DNA of 24,156 nucleotides from Selenomonadales bacterium (GCA_900769615.1 CAAGHH010000008.1:1-24156); one strand, 5' to 3'; positions 15,528 to 23,815 are shown, counted from the stretch's first letter. Notes: generated by a model not told the origin, from the letters alone. Program-made: numbers and translations.

Positions 15528-16478
15528 TTGGAAAGCGTTTTATTAGCAGCTATAATTGCAGCTGGTTTTGTTTTGCTGACGGGACCATTTTTTATTCCTG
15601 AATTGCATAAACTGAAATTTGGTCAAAGTATTCGTGAGGAAGGACCGAAAAGTCATCAGGCTAAGAGTGGTACGCCAACTATGGGCGGTATCATGATTAT
15701 ATTAGGTATTACGCTTGGTACGGTAGCAGCAGCACCACTTAATACGGAAATTTTATTAGCATTGTTTATAATGCTGGGGCATTTTGTGCTGGGGTTTCTC
15801 GATGACTACATAAAGGTAGTAAAAAAACGCAATTTAGGGTTAAAGGCCAAGCAGAAAATGTTGGGGCAGATAATAATTGCGGTAGTTACGATGATTATTG
15901 GTACTAGATCACTAGGTATAGATACAACGGTATGGGTTCCAATTATAAATGAATCAATAAATATAGGTGCAGGTTATTATTTGCTCTTATTATTTGTTTT
16001 AGTAGGCACATCTAATGCGGTGAATTTAACTGATGGACTTGATGGTTTGGCATCAGGAACTGTAGCTATTGCGGCTAGTGCTTATGCCGTGGTTTGTGTC
16101 AATATGGGACATAGTGATTTAGCAATTTTTTGTGTAGCTATAGTAGCGGCTTGTGTAGCTTTTCTTAGATTTAATGCTCATCCAGCAAAAGTATTTATGG
16201 GAGATACCGGGTCGCTGGCATTAGGTGGAGCTTTAGCTGCTGTCGGTATTTTGACTCATACTGAAGTCCTGTTAGCGATAATAGGCTTTGTATTTGTTTG
16301 CGAAGCGTTGTCAGTAATAATTCAAGTTATATCGTTTAAAACTACGGGCAAGCGAGTATTTCGCATGAGCCCGATACATCATCATTTTGAACTTGGTGGC
16401 TGGTCAGAATGGAAAGTTGTATTTGTATTTTGGCTGGCAGGTTTGCTTGCTAGCGTCGTAGCTTTGAATCTTTTGTAA
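15528..16478 (+). CDS. mraY: Phospho-MurNAc-pentapeptide transferase (lipid I synthase)
   Basis: A 316-residue polytopic membrane enzyme, about ten helices, that joins phospho-MurNAc-pentapeptide to undecaprenyl phosphate and makes lipid I on the inner membrane face. Seen: GPKSHQAKSGTPTMGG, DDYIKV with catalytic-site Asp92-Asp93, NLTDGLDGLASG (from 166), FMGDTGSLALGGAL and SPIHHHFELGGW (His284-286). These cover the known Mg2+ and UDP-sugar motifs. The start is TTG, with GCGAGGA (15514-15520) seven bases upstream and no better in-frame start nearby. Length is a little short of E. coli MraY, as is usual in Bacillota. Confidence 0.96.
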   Translation: MESVLLAAIIAAGFVLLTGPFFIPELHKLKFGQSIREEGPKSHQAKSGTPTMGGIMIILGITLGTVAAAPLNTEILLALFIMLGHFVLGFLDDYIKVVKKRNLGLKAKQKMLGQIIIAVVTMIIGTRSLGIDTTVWVPIINESINIGAGYYLLLLFVLVGTSNAVNLTDGLDGLASGTVAIAASAYAVVCVNMGHSDLAIFCVAIVAACVAFLRFNAHPAKVFMGDTGSLALGGALAAVGILTHTEVLLAIIGFVFVCEALSVIIQVISFKTTGKRVFRMSPIHHHFELGGWSEWKVVFVFWLAGLLASVVALNLL

Positions 16479-16521
16479 TGTAGCTTTAAAAGGTCGTTTC
16501 GGTTAATGAGGGGGATTTCTC

Positions 16522-17883
16522 ATGGATTTGTCAGGAAAAAAAATACTGGTTATTGGAGCTGGTATCAGTGGGTTTGCGGCAGCTAAAATTGCTAAAAAAC
16601 TTGGTGCTGCGGTTGTTTTGAGTGATGCGAAAACAGAAAAAGATATTGCTTGTGATTTCAGTGAGTTAAGAAAGCTGGGTATTTCTCTGGTCTTTGGACC
16701 GCAGTCAGAGTCGCTTTTAGATGATGTGGATATGCTATTAGTATCACCAGCTGTACCTGTTAAAATCCCCATTGTACAGGCAGCTTATAAAAGACAAATC
16801 CGGGTTTTGAGTGAAGTCGAGCTGGCGTATGAATTAGCTCAATCACCAATCTGCGCAGTCACGGGCACCAATGGCAAAACTACAACGGTTACATTGTTAG
16901 GACTGTTGTTAAAGACTAGCTTTAATCCTGTAGGCGTAGGTGGTAATATTGGTGTTCCTTTAGCCGAAGAAGCTCTGCGGGTAGGCAAAGGCGGCTTTAT
17001 AGCAGCTGAAATATCTAGCTATCAGATGGAAGCAACGAATGATTTTCATCCTAAGGTAGCAGCAGTTCTTAATGTAACTCCTGATCATATAGTGCGTCAT
17101 GGTTCAATGGAAGTTTATCAAAAGATGAAAGAGAAGCTGTTTGCTCAGCAAACGGCGGCTGATTTTTTGGTACTTAATTATGATGATCCAATAACGCGGA
17201 ATATGAAAGCAAGGGCAGCTGCTAAAGTTTGTTATTTCAGTCGTCAGGCTGATTTAGCTGAAGGTGCTATAGTAAAGGATAATCGGTTAATAATTCGCTG
17301 GCAGGGGAATGAATATCCTTTATGCCTAGTAAATGAGCTCGGGATAAAGGGCAGTCATAATGTTGAAAATGCCTTGGCAGCGGCGGCGTCAGCTTTTTTA
17401 GCTGGCTGTGAACCAGAAGCTATGATAAAGGTATTGAAAGAATTTAAAGGCGTTGAGCACCGTATTGAATATGTACGTACTTTAGATGGAGTAGCTTATT
17501 ATAATGATTCAAAAGCGACAAATACAGATTCAGCTATCAAGGCTTTGGATACTTTTGCTGATGGTATAGTGCTTTTAGCTGGCGGTCGTGATAAAATGAC
17601 AGACTTAACTGATTTTATGCAATTAGCTAAAGTTAGAGTTACAGACATGATTTTGTTAGGTGAGGCAGCTGAGCGATTTGAAAAAGAAGCGTTAGCTAAT
17701 GGTATTGCACCTGCACATATCCATAGGGCTGGTTTTTCTATGGAAAAAGCGGTCAAAATGGCACATGATTTAGCTAAAAAGCCAGAGGTAGTATTATTAT
17801 CACCGGCTTGTGCCAGCTTTGATATGTATAATGGTATGGCTGAACGTGGTCGCGATTTCAAACGGTTGGTAAATAATTTGTAA
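16522..17883 (+). CDS. murD: UDP-MurNAc-L-alanine:D-glutamate ligase
   Basis: A 453-residue Mur ligase that adds D-Glu to UDP-MurNAc-L-Ala. Seen: N-terminal Rossmann-like segment ILVIGAGISGFAAAKI, SPAVP, P-loop GTNGKTT (115-121), GGNIGVPL, EISSYQME, LNVTPDHIVRHGSMEVY, GSHNVENALAA, FKGVEHRIEYV, YNDSKATNTDS, LLAGGRDK and LLSPACASFDMYNG. GAGGGGGA precedes the ATG. Thirteen bases separate it from murG. In many clusters ftsW/spoVE lies at this junction; here it does not. Confidence 0.96.
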   Translation: MDLSGKKILVIGAGISGFAAAKIAKKLGAAVVLSDAKTEKDIACDFSELRKLGISLVFGPQSESLLDDVDMLLVSPAVPVKIPIVQAAYKRQIRVLSEVELAYELAQSPICAVTGTNGKTTTVTLLGLLLKTSFNPVGVGGNIGVPLAEEALRVGKGGFIAAEISSYQMEATNDFHPKVAAVLNVTPDHIVRHGSMEVYQKMKEKLFAQQTAADFLVLNYDDPITRNMKARAAAKVCYFSRQADLAEGAIVKDNRLIIRWQGNEYPLCLVNELGIKGSHNVENALAAAASAFLAGCEPEAMIKVLKEFKGVEHRIEYVRTLDGVAYYNDSKATNTDSAIKALDTFADGIVLLAGGRDKMTDLTDFMQLAKVRVTDMILLGEAAERFEKEALANGIAPAHIHRAGFSMEKAVKMAHDLAKKPEVVLLSPACASFDMYNGMAERGRDFKRLVNNL

Positions 17884-17896
17884 GAGAGGTTTTAAT

Positions 17897-19009
17897 TTGA
17901 ATATTATTGTATCTGGTGGCGGTACCGGAGGTCATATTTATCCGGCTATTACTATAATCCGTACAATTCAAGAAAAATATCCTGATGCTAAGTTTTTATA
18001 CGTTGGAACGAAACATGGTCTGGAGGCAGATATAATACCAAAAGAAGGCTTGCCGTTTGCAACGGTAGATATTCAGGGCTTTGAACGTCATCTGACTTTT
18101 GATAATGTTCGGCGAGCAGGCAAAGCGATGTTAGGTGTAGCCAAAGCAGCTGGGATAGTAAAAAGCTTCAAGCCGGATGTAGTAGTAGGAACTGGCGGTT
18201 ACGTTTGCGGTCCAATACTTTTAGCCGCTAGTCTTTTGCATATACCTACTTTGATTCAGGAACAAAATGTGGTACCAGGTATTACTAATAAAATTTTAGC
18301 AAAATTTGTAACCTGTATCGCTGCAGGTACCAAGGAAGCAATGGTGCATTTTCCTGCTGAAAAAGTAGTATTTACTGGCAATCCTATTCGCAGTGAAGTA
18401 ATGACAGCTCGTCGTGAAGATGGCGCTAGGGCCTATGGTTTTGATCCAAACAAAAAAACAGTGCTAATATCTGGTGGCAGCCGAGGGGCAAGAGCTATCA
18501 ACAGGGCTATGGTAGATATATTGGTTCAGGCAGCTAATAGAAATGATGTTCAATATTTGCATGTAACCGGCAAACATGAGTATAATGACATAGTTAACCG
18601 TTTGCAGGCAGCGGGAATAAAGCTAGATGAGCTAAAGCATATAAAAGTAAAACCTTATCTTTATGATATGCCTAAAGCAATGGCTATGACGGATTTAGCA
18701 ATATTCAGAGCTGGTGCAACTGGACTAGCTGAGCTGACAGCTAGGGGTATCCCTTCAATATTGATACCATATCCTTATGCTGCTGAAAATCATCAGGAAC
18801 ATAATGCCAGAGCTTTGGAAAAAGCTGGTGCATCGCGAATGATTTTAAATCGTGAACTTACGAGTAAGCGATTATGTTCAGTGCTTACAGAGCTTTTAAG
18901 TGAAGATGATAAGCTTAAGGCTATGGCTAAAGCCAGCCAAGGCTTGGGAAGACCACAGGCGGCAGTGCAAATAGCAGACATGGTATTAAAACTAGCGAAG
19001 CAAAAGTGA
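17897..19009 (+). CDS. murG: UDP-GlcNAc:lipid I N-acetylglucosaminyltransferase (lipid II synthase)
   Basis: A 370-residue GT28 glycosyltransferase that adds GlcNAc to lipid I and makes lipid II at the inner membrane face. Seen: the N-terminal glycine loop GGGTGGH (7-13) followed by YPA, VGTGGYVCGPILLAA (second G-loop), QEQNVVPGITNKI, FTGNPIRSEV, ISGGSRGARAINR, and the UDP-GlcNAc site FRAGATGLAELTARGIPSILIPYPYAAENHQ. The start is TTG, with GAGAGG (17884-17889) seven bases upstream; the residues MNIIVSGGG fit the usual N-terminus of the family. Confidence 0.96.
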   Translation: MNIIVSGGGTGGHIYPAITIIRTIQEKYPDAKFLYVGTKHGLEADIIPKEGLPFATVDIQGFERHLTFDNVRRAGKAMLGVAKAAGIVKSFKPDVVVGTGGYVCGPILLAASLLHIPTLIQEQNVVPGITNKILAKFVTCIAAGTKEAMVHFPAEKVVFTGNPIRSEVMTARREDGARAYGFDPNKKTVLISGGSRGARAINRAMVDILVQAANRNDVQYLHVTGKHEYNDIVNRLQAAGIKLDELKHIKVKPYLYDMPKAMAMTDLAIFRAGATGLAELTARGIPSILIPYPYAAENHQEHNARALEKAGASRMILNRELTSKRLCSVLTELLSEDDKLKAMAKASQGLGRPQAAVQIADMVLKLAKQK

Positions 19010-19022
19010 GGAGATTTATTAA

Positions 19023-20414
19023 ATGAAACAGCTGCAAGAGCTAAATAATATAAAAAAAATACATTTTGTTGGCATAGGTGGCGCTGGTATGAGTCCGCTA
19101 GCAAAAATTATGGTTGAGCTTGGTTATGAGGTTACGGGCTCAGATAGAGCAAACTCTGGGGTTATTGAGAATTTGCAAAAATTGGGAGCGAAGATTACTT
19201 TAGGCGGTCAAAAGGCAGAAAATGTTCGTGGTGCTGATGCTATTGTAGTTTCTACTGCTATACCATTTGATAATCCAGAAGTTTTGGCAGCTAAAGATCT
19301 TGGTATAACTAAATTACATCGCTCTGATATTAATGCAGCTTTAGTCAATGAATACCAAGGCATTGCTGTTGCTGGAGCGCATGGCAAAACAACTACTACT
19401 TCGATGCTGGGAGTGGCACTTACTAAAGCTGGGGTATCACCGACGGTTGTTGTTGGTGGTGAGGTACCAGATCTTGGAACTAATGCTAAGTTAGGTGAAA
19501 GTGAATATCTAGTTTCAGAAGCTGATGAAAGTGATGGTTCGTTTTTAAAACTTCATCCGCATATTGCCGTCGTTACCAATGTTGAAGATGATCATATGGA
19601 TCATTACGGTACGATGGAAAATATCATCAAAGCCTTTACGCAGTTTATAAAGAATGTTGATAAGGAAAATGGGTATGCTGTTCTCTGTTTTGATAATGAA
19701 AATTTACGCCATATAGCCCAAAATATTGATCGCAAATTTTATTCTTATGCTATTGATCATGAAGCTGATTATCAAGCTAAAAATGTAACTACTAATGGCA
19801 AAGGGATAGCGTTTGATGTAATGCATGGTAAAGAAGAATTAGGACATATATCACTAAATATCCCTGGCCGGCATAACGTGCTTGATGCGATGGCTTGCAT
19901 TGTTACGGCGCTATCAATTGGAGTGCCATTTGCTAAGGTAGCTGAAGGATTGGCTGCTTTTCATGGAGCAAAACGCCGTTTTCAGACTAAAGGCCGGGTT
20001 GATGGAGTATGGATTGTGGATGATTATGCGCATCATCCAACGGAGATTGCCGCAACCCTTAAAGCAGCTAAAGAAACTAAACCGGAGCGTTTAATCTGTG
20101 TATTTCAGCCGCATCGCTACTCAAGAACGCAATTACTGCATGATGAATTTGGCAAGGCGTTTGCGGCTGCAGATCTGCTTATTTTAACTGATATATATGC
20201 TGCTGGCGAAGCGCCAATAGCAGGCATTAGTGGTGAGACAATACTAAACGAAGTTCGTCGTCAGTCAGGGCAGGATGTTATCTATCTGCCCAGTCGGGAA
20301 AAAATTGCTTCCTACCTTAAAGAGGAAGTAAAAGAGGGCGATCTGATTATTACTATGGGTGCAGGAGATATTTATAAAACTGGTGAGGAACTAGTTGATT
20401 TGTTAAATAAGTAA
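19023..20414 (+). CDS. murC: UDP-MurNAc:L-alanine ligase
   Basis: A 463-residue Mur ligase that adds L-Ala to UDP-MurNAc, the first amino-acid step. Seen: HFVGIGGAGMSPLAKI, VTGSDRANS, the MurC-type P-loop GAHGKTTTT (118-126), EADESDGSFLKLHP, VVTNVEDDHMDHYG, IPGRHNVLDAMA, GAKRRFQ and DDYAHHPTEI, then FQPHRYSRT. A GAGGAG site lies before the ATG. MurB, which makes the UDP-MurNAc substrate, is often fused or adjacent to MurC but is not present here; the gene has normal length and no MurB domain. It is followed 28 bases later by ddl. Confidence 0.96.
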   Translation: MKQLQELNNIKKIHFVGIGGAGMSPLAKIMVELGYEVTGSDRANSGVIENLQKLGAKITLGGQKAENVRGADAIVVSTAIPFDNPEVLAAKDLGITKLHRSDINAALVNEYQGIAVAGAHGKTTTTSMLGVALTKAGVSPTVVVGGEVPDLGTNAKLGESEYLVSEADESDGSFLKLHPHIAVVTNVEDDHMDHYGTMENIIKAFTQFIKNVDKENGYAVLCFDNENLRHIAQNIDRKFYSYAIDHEADYQAKNVTTNGKGIAFDVMHGKEELGHISLNIPGRHNVLDAMACIVTALSIGVPFAKVAEGLAAFHGAKRRFQTKGRVDGVWIVDDYAHHPTEIAATLKAAKETKPERLICVFQPHRYSRTQLLHDEFGKAFAAADLLILTDIYAAGEAPIAGISGETILNEVRRQSGQDVIYLPSREKIASYLKEEVKEGDLIITMGAGDIYKTGEELVDLLNK

Positions 20415-20442
20415 AAGCATGAGCGTGAAGGAGACAATAAAC

Positions 20443-21381
20443 ATGAATCAGGATAAAATTGTTGTCGTTATGGGCGGTACTTCTACTGAGGCCGAGATTT
20501 CTCGCCAGACTGGCAATGCGATCTTGAAAGCTTTACAGACCAAAGGTTATAATGCGGAAGGCATGGAGCTGGTACCAGCTAATTTTGCTGAGGACATCAA
20601 AAAGCGTAATTGTGCTATTGTATTTAATGCCTTGCATGGTAAATATGGTGAGGATGGCGTATTGCAGGGAACGCTTGATATGCTGGGAATACCATATACT
20701 GGTTCTGGCGTGTTAGCGGCTGCAATAACTATGGATAAGGCAGCATCAAAAAGAGTATTTGTTGCTGAGGGAATTTCAACACCGCGCTCGCATACTTATC
20801 ATAGTTTTGATATGAAACGCGATTTAGTTAAGGAAATAGAGCAATCATTTAAATTGCCAGTAGTAGTGAAGGCAGCTTCCCAGGGGTCAAGTATAGGTGT
20901 ATATATAGTTGAATCTAAGGAAGAATTGGCATCATCATTGAAAGAAGCGTTTAAATACAATGATGAAGTTTTAGTAGAAGAATTTATTAAAGGTAAGGAG
21001 CTTACTGTTGCTGTATGGGGAAATGCGGAAGCTAAAGAGGCTTTTCCAGTTATTGAGATAACTACAGCTTCGGGGCGTTATGATTATGAAAGCAAATATA
21101 CTAAAGGAGCTTCGACGCATATCATACCAGCTAGGGTAAGTGAGAAAAAAACTAAAGAAATTCAAGAGCTGGCTATAAAAACCTTTACCGCTTGTGGCTG
21201 CTCGGGGGTAGCTCGGGTTGATATGATGCTTAGTGAAGATGAAGTACCGTACGTTATTGAAGTTAATTCAGTACCAGGTATGACGGAGCTTTCCTTGGTA
21301 CCTGATGCAGGACGGGCTATGGGGATTGAATTCCCAGAGCTTTGCGAACGCATTTTGCAAATGGCAGGATTTCAAAAATAA
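20443..21381 (+). CDS. ddl: D-alanine:D-alanine ligase
   Basis: A 312-residue ATP-grasp ligase that makes the D-Ala-D-Ala dipeptide used by MurF. Seen: VVVMGGTSTEAEISRQTGNA, ALHGKYGEDGVLQG, LGIPYTGSGVLAAAITMDK, VVKAASQGSSIG, VEEFIKGKELTVAV, the omega-loop YDYESKYTKGASTHIIPA, and ARVDMML to VIEVNSVPGMTELSLVP. The Tyr-Lys-Tyr pattern of the omega loop is that of ordinary D-Ala-D-Ala ligases, not of VanA-type D-lactate ligases. I chose ATG 20443, with AAGGAG (20428-20433) nine bases upstream, over an in-frame ATG at 20419 that has no ribosome-binding site. Twelve bases separate it from ftsQ. Confidence 0.95.
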   Translation: MNQDKIVVVMGGTSTEAEISRQTGNAILKALQTKGYNAEGMELVPANFAEDIKKRNCAIVFNALHGKYGEDGVLQGTLDMLGIPYTGSGVLAAAITMDKAASKRVFVAEGISTPRSHTYHSFDMKRDLVKEIEQSFKLPVVVKAASQGSSIGVYIVESKEELASSLKEAFKYNDEVLVEEFIKGKELTVAVWGNAEAKEAFPVIEITTASGRYDYESKYTKGASTHIIPARVSEKKTKEIQELAIKTFTACGCSGVARVDMMLSEDEVPYVIEVNSVPGMTELSLVPDAGRAMGIEFPELCERILQMAGFQK

Positions 21382-21393
21382 GGATGTATGCCT

Positions 21394-22203
21394 ATGGCAG
21401 AAGAAAATATCAACAAGGTTGCAACTGAAAAATATAATACTGGTCGCAGGCGCAGTCCAAAAAGACTTATCAAGGCAATAGCTGTTTTAATTATCTTGAG
21501 CGGGCTGATAGCATTTTTAGTGTATTCGCCATTATTTATATTAAAGCATGTGGTGATTAATGGTAATAGTTATCTTACGCAGGAAGAAATAACGAAGATA
21601 GCTGGAGTACATATTGGTGAACCGTTATTTAAATTGGAAACAGGCGAAGTTTCGCAAAGATTATTGCATGATTTAAGAGTAGAGTCAGCGGTAGTTAAAC
21701 GAGTTATGCCTGATACATTAGAAATAACCATAACTGAGCGGACACCTTTAGCAACTATTGCTTGTGACTATGGTTATTTAGATTTGGATCGGCAGGGCAA
21801 AGTAATAGCTTCTTATCGCAATCTGAAAAAAATGACTATACCAATGATTACTGGCGTAAAAGTACATGATTTGTATGTTGGCGATGATAATAATGATGAA
21901 ACAATAAGTCAGGTTTTGAAATTTTTAGCTGCTTTGGATACTGAATCTATGAATCAAATTTCGGAGATAAATATAGCTGATCGCAATGCAATTACTATCT
22001 ATACAATGAATGCTGTGCAAATACGTTTAGGAAAAATAGAGCGTATGGATGAAAAAATTAAATTAACGCAGGACTTTTTGGCTAATTTAAAAAATGATAT
22101 TCGTGGGATAGAGTACGTTGATTTTAGTTATACAGCACCATTTATCCGATTAAGGAATATGCCATCGGAAGTAGAATTAGAAGTCGATGAAAATAGTCAG
22201 TGA
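21394..22203 (+). CDS. ftsQ: Cell division protein FtsQ/DivIB
   Basis: A 269-residue bitopic divisome protein: basic cytoplasmic tail, one membrane segment (about 25-44), then the POTRA domain (about 48-115: FILKHVVINGNSYLTQEEI, VKRVMPDTLEITITERTPLA) and the FtsQ/DivIB beta domain. It works with FtsL and FtsB/DivIC to control septal peptidoglycan synthesis. The ATG at 21394 has AAGGA (21380-21384) nine bases upstream; an in-frame ATG at 21388 would leave only three bases, so the later start is likelier but not certain. A strong terminator follows directly, so this is the last gene of the murE-led unit. Confidence 0.88.
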   Translation: MAEENINKVATEKYNTGRRRSPKRLIKAIAVLIILSGLIAFLVYSPLFILKHVVINGNSYLTQEEITKIAGVHIGEPLFKLETGEVSQRLLHDLRVESAVVKRVMPDTLEITITERTPLATIACDYGYLDLDRQGKVIASYRNLKKMTIPMITGVKVHDLYVGDDNNDETISQVLKFLAALDTESMNQISEINIADRNAITIYTMNAVQIRLGKIERMDEKIKLTQDFLANLKNDIRGIEYVDFSYTAPFIRLRNMPSEVELEVDENSQ

Positions 22204-22207
22204 TTAT

Positions 22208-22239
22208 AAAAAAACTTGACCTAGGTCAAGTTTTTTTTT
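22208..22239. terminator. Palindromic bidirectional terminator between ftsQ and ftsZ
   Basis: Positions 22208-22237 form a perfect 30-bp palindrome centred on CCTAGG: an A-run, ACTTGA, CCTAGG, TCAAGT and a T-run that goes on to 22239. It can fold as a hairpin with a 4- or 6-base loop and T-tail on both strands. It lies four bases after the ftsQ stop. Confidence 0.9.
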
Positions 22240-22284
22240 GTTAACTATAGCAATAAATAGTCAATAATGTTAAAATTATAAAAG

Positions 22285-22290
22285 TATAAT
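22285..22290 (+). promoter_or_regulatory. Probable -10 element of an ftsZ promoter
   Basis: A perfect TATAAT lies about 75 bases before the ftsZ start and after the ftsQ terminator, so ftsZ needs a promoter in this gap. No convincing -35 lies at the right distance. The leader also has a weak hairpin, CAAGT (22310-22314) with ACTTG (22324-22328). Confidence 0.45.
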
Positions 22291-22365
22291 TGCGTTTTAA
22301 AGGAAAGTGCAAGTTATTATTTTACTTGTCGCCTGCGGATATAAATTGTCATGGGGGTTAATATA

Positions 22366-23478
22366 GTGTTTGAATTGGATGATAATGGCTTTGAACAAAT
22401 GGCCAAAATAAAGGTAATTGGTGTTGGTGGCGGTGGCAGTAATGCTGTTAATCGCATGATAGAATTTGGGCTTCAGGGAGTTGAATTTATCGCAGTCAAT
22501 ACTGATGCGCAAGCACTGTTGAAGTCAAAAGCACCAAAAAGAATGCAGATTGGTGAAAAATTAACGCGTGGTCTGGGCGCTGGAGCACAGCCGGAGATCG
22601 GACAGAAGGCGGCTGAAGAAAGCCGTGATGATATATTAGAAGCTTTGCGTGGAGCTGATATGGTATTTGTTACTGCTGGTATGGGCGGCGGTACCGGTAC
22701 TGGTGCAGCACCAGTAGTAGCGGAGTGTGCTAGAGAAATTGGGGCACTTACTGTTGGTGTAGTTACAAGACCATTTAAATTTGAAGGAATGAGACGGCAT
22801 CGTAATGCTGATATGGGAATTTCAAATTTAAAAGACCATGTTGATACAATTATAATTGTGCCAAATGATCGGCTTATGCAGATAGTAGATCGCAAAACTT
22901 CAATGACGCAAGCTTTTCGCATAGCTGATGATGTTTTGCGTCAGGGTGTTAAAGGTATCTCAGATCTTATATCGCAGCCAGGTTTAATAAATTTGGATTT
23001 TGCTGATGTGCAAAGTATCATGAAGAACCAAGGCTCGGCTTTGATGGGAATTGGTGAAGCATCAGGAGAAAATGCAGCTGTTGAGGCAGCCAAGGCTGCT
23101 ATAGAGTCACCGCTTTTGGAAATAGGTATAACCGGTGCTCGTGGTGTGTTGATAAACCTTACCGGTGCTGAAGCAAAACTTAGCATGTTCGAAGTAGGGG
23201 AAGCTTCTAATACTATTTCGGAAGCAGCTGATGATCAGGCCAATGTTATTTGGGGTGCGGCTATTGATGAAACTATGGGCGATACTGTACGAGTAACAGT
23301 CATTGCAACCGGGTTTGATGCTGTTGATGAGGTAGGTGTATCAGCACCAGTTAAAAAGGAAGCTGAACCAGTTAAACCGGCTGCGCAGGCAATGCAAACG
23401 CCAGTAGAGCCAGTAGTGCAAACTATGCCAGGGGCACCCGATATTATCGATATACCACATTGGATGCGTAATAAATAA
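22366..23478 (+). CDS. ftsZ: Cell division GTPase FtsZ
   Basis: A 370-residue tubulin homologue that forms the Z ring. Seen: IKVIGVGGGGSNAVNRM near the N-terminus, VNTDAQAL, the GTP-binding signature GGGTGTG (107-113), VVTRPFKFEGMRR, the NDRL and DDVLRQGVKGISDLI segments with the T7 loop LDFADV, then a disordered acidic/proline-rich linker (about 325-360) and the C-terminal peptide DIIDIPHWMRNK, which docks partners such as FtsA, SepF or ZapA-type proteins. I chose GTG 22366 because GGGGG (22353-22357) sits eight bases upstream and MFELDDNG aligns with the usual FtsZ start; ATG 22351 would use that same stretch as coding sequence. ftsA is not next to it. No terminator separates it from the tRNA promoter. 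Confidence 0.96.
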   Translation: MFELDDNGFEQMAKIKVIGVGGGGSNAVNRMIEFGLQGVEFIAVNTDAQALLKSKAPKRMQIGEKLTRGLGAGAQPEIGQKAAEESRDDILEALRGADMVFVTAGMGGGTGTGAAPVVAECAREIGALTVGVVTRPFKFEGMRRHRNADMGISNLKDHVDTIIIVPNDRLMQIVDRKTSMTQAFRIADDVLRQGVKGISDLISQPGLINLDFADVQSIMKNQGSALMGIGEASGENAAVEAAKAAIESPLLEIGITGARGVLINLTGAEAKLSMFEVGEASNTISEAADDQANVIWGAAIDETMGDTVRVTVIATGFDAVDEVGVSAPVKKEAEPVKPAAQAMQTPVEPVVQTMPGAPDIIDIPHWMRNK

Positions 23479-23487
23479 AAAAAGTTG

Positions 23488-23516
23488 TTGACAATGATGA
23501 AATAAGCATATATAAT
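23488..23516 (+). promoter_or_regulatory. Consensus promoter of the tRNA-Tyr / tRNA-Met operon
   Basis: TTGACA (23488-23493), a 17-bp spacer and TATAAT (23511-23516): a full match to the sigma-A consensus. The -35 begins nine bases after the ftsZ stop. The early transcript contains the palindrome GTCGTTAACGAC (23524-23535). Confidence 0.92.
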
Positions 23517-23547
23517 ATATCTTGTCGTTAACGACTTAAAGTTATAT

Positions 23548-23633
23548 GGGTAGGTGCCCGAGTGGTTAAAGGGAACAGACTGTAAATCTGTCATCTTCGG
23601 ATTACGATGGTTCGAATCCATCCCTGCCCACCA
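23548..23633 (+). tRNA. tRNA-Tyr, anticodon GTA, with encoded CCA
   Basis: An 86-base class II tRNA. The acceptor GGGTAGG (23548-23554) pairs with CCTGCCC (23623-23629), one G-U pair included. The anticodon stem ACAGA/TCTGT holds loop CTGTAAA, giving anticodon GTA. A long variable arm follows, then T-arm GATGG-TTCGAAT-CCATC. The 3' CCA is encoded. Confidence 0.97.
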
Positions 23634-23635
23634 CT

Positions 23636-23712
23636 GGCGGCGTAGCTCAGTTGGCTAGAGCATGCGGTTCATACCCGCAGTGTCCGGAGTTCGAATCTCT
23701 GCGCCGCCACCA
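23636..23712 (+). tRNA. tRNA-Met (elongator), anticodon CAT, with encoded CCA
   Basis: A 77-base tRNA two bases after tRNA-Tyr. The acceptor GGCGGCG (23636-23642) pairs fully with CGCCGCC (23702-23708). The anticodon stem TGCGG/CCGCA holds loop TTCATAC, anticodon CAT. The paired G1-C72 and the lack of three G-C pairs at the base of the anticodon stem argue against initiator tRNA. The close match to known Bacillota elongator tRNA-Met makes the tRNA-Ile(CAT) alternative unlikely. Confidence 0.93.
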
Positions 23713-23723
23713 TATGAATGTAT

Positions 23724-23754
23724 AGGCGTGTTGATTTTATCAGCACGCCTTTTG
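23724..23754 (+). terminator. Intrinsic terminator of the tRNA operon
   Basis: A 12-bp stem (23724-23735 with 23739-23750, one G-T pair) closes a TTT loop and runs into TTTT. It starts 12 bases after tRNA-Met. Confidence 0.88.
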
Positions 23755-23783
23755 TGTAAAAAAATAAAAAATCAAATTTAGTG

Positions 23784-23815
23784 TTGACAAAAACTAAAAA
23801 GACGTGTATTATAAT
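23784..23815 (+). promoter_or_regulatory. rRNA operon promoter P1
   Basis: TTGACA (23784-23789), a 17-bp spacer and TATTAT (23807-23812); an overlapping TATAAT at 23810-23815 would give a 20-bp spacer. The early transcript contains AAGTCGCTGAGAG. Confidence 0.8.

Noticed and set aside
20443..21381. Van-type D-Ala-D-Lac ligase
   Set aside because: The omega-loop carries the Tyr-containing pattern of ordinary Ddl enzymes and there are no vanH or vanX neighbours.
22473..22922. 149-codon minus-strand ORF inside ftsZ
   Set aside because: It is antisense to the conserved GTPase domain of ftsZ, with low-complexity Pro/Ala/Ser composition expected from reverse reading.
23636..23712. Initiator tRNA-fMet or tRNA-Ile(CAT)
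   Set aside because: The acceptor is fully paired at 1-72 and the anticodon stem lacks the initiator GGG/CCC set; the sequence matches elongator tRNA-Met far better than tRNA-Ile2.
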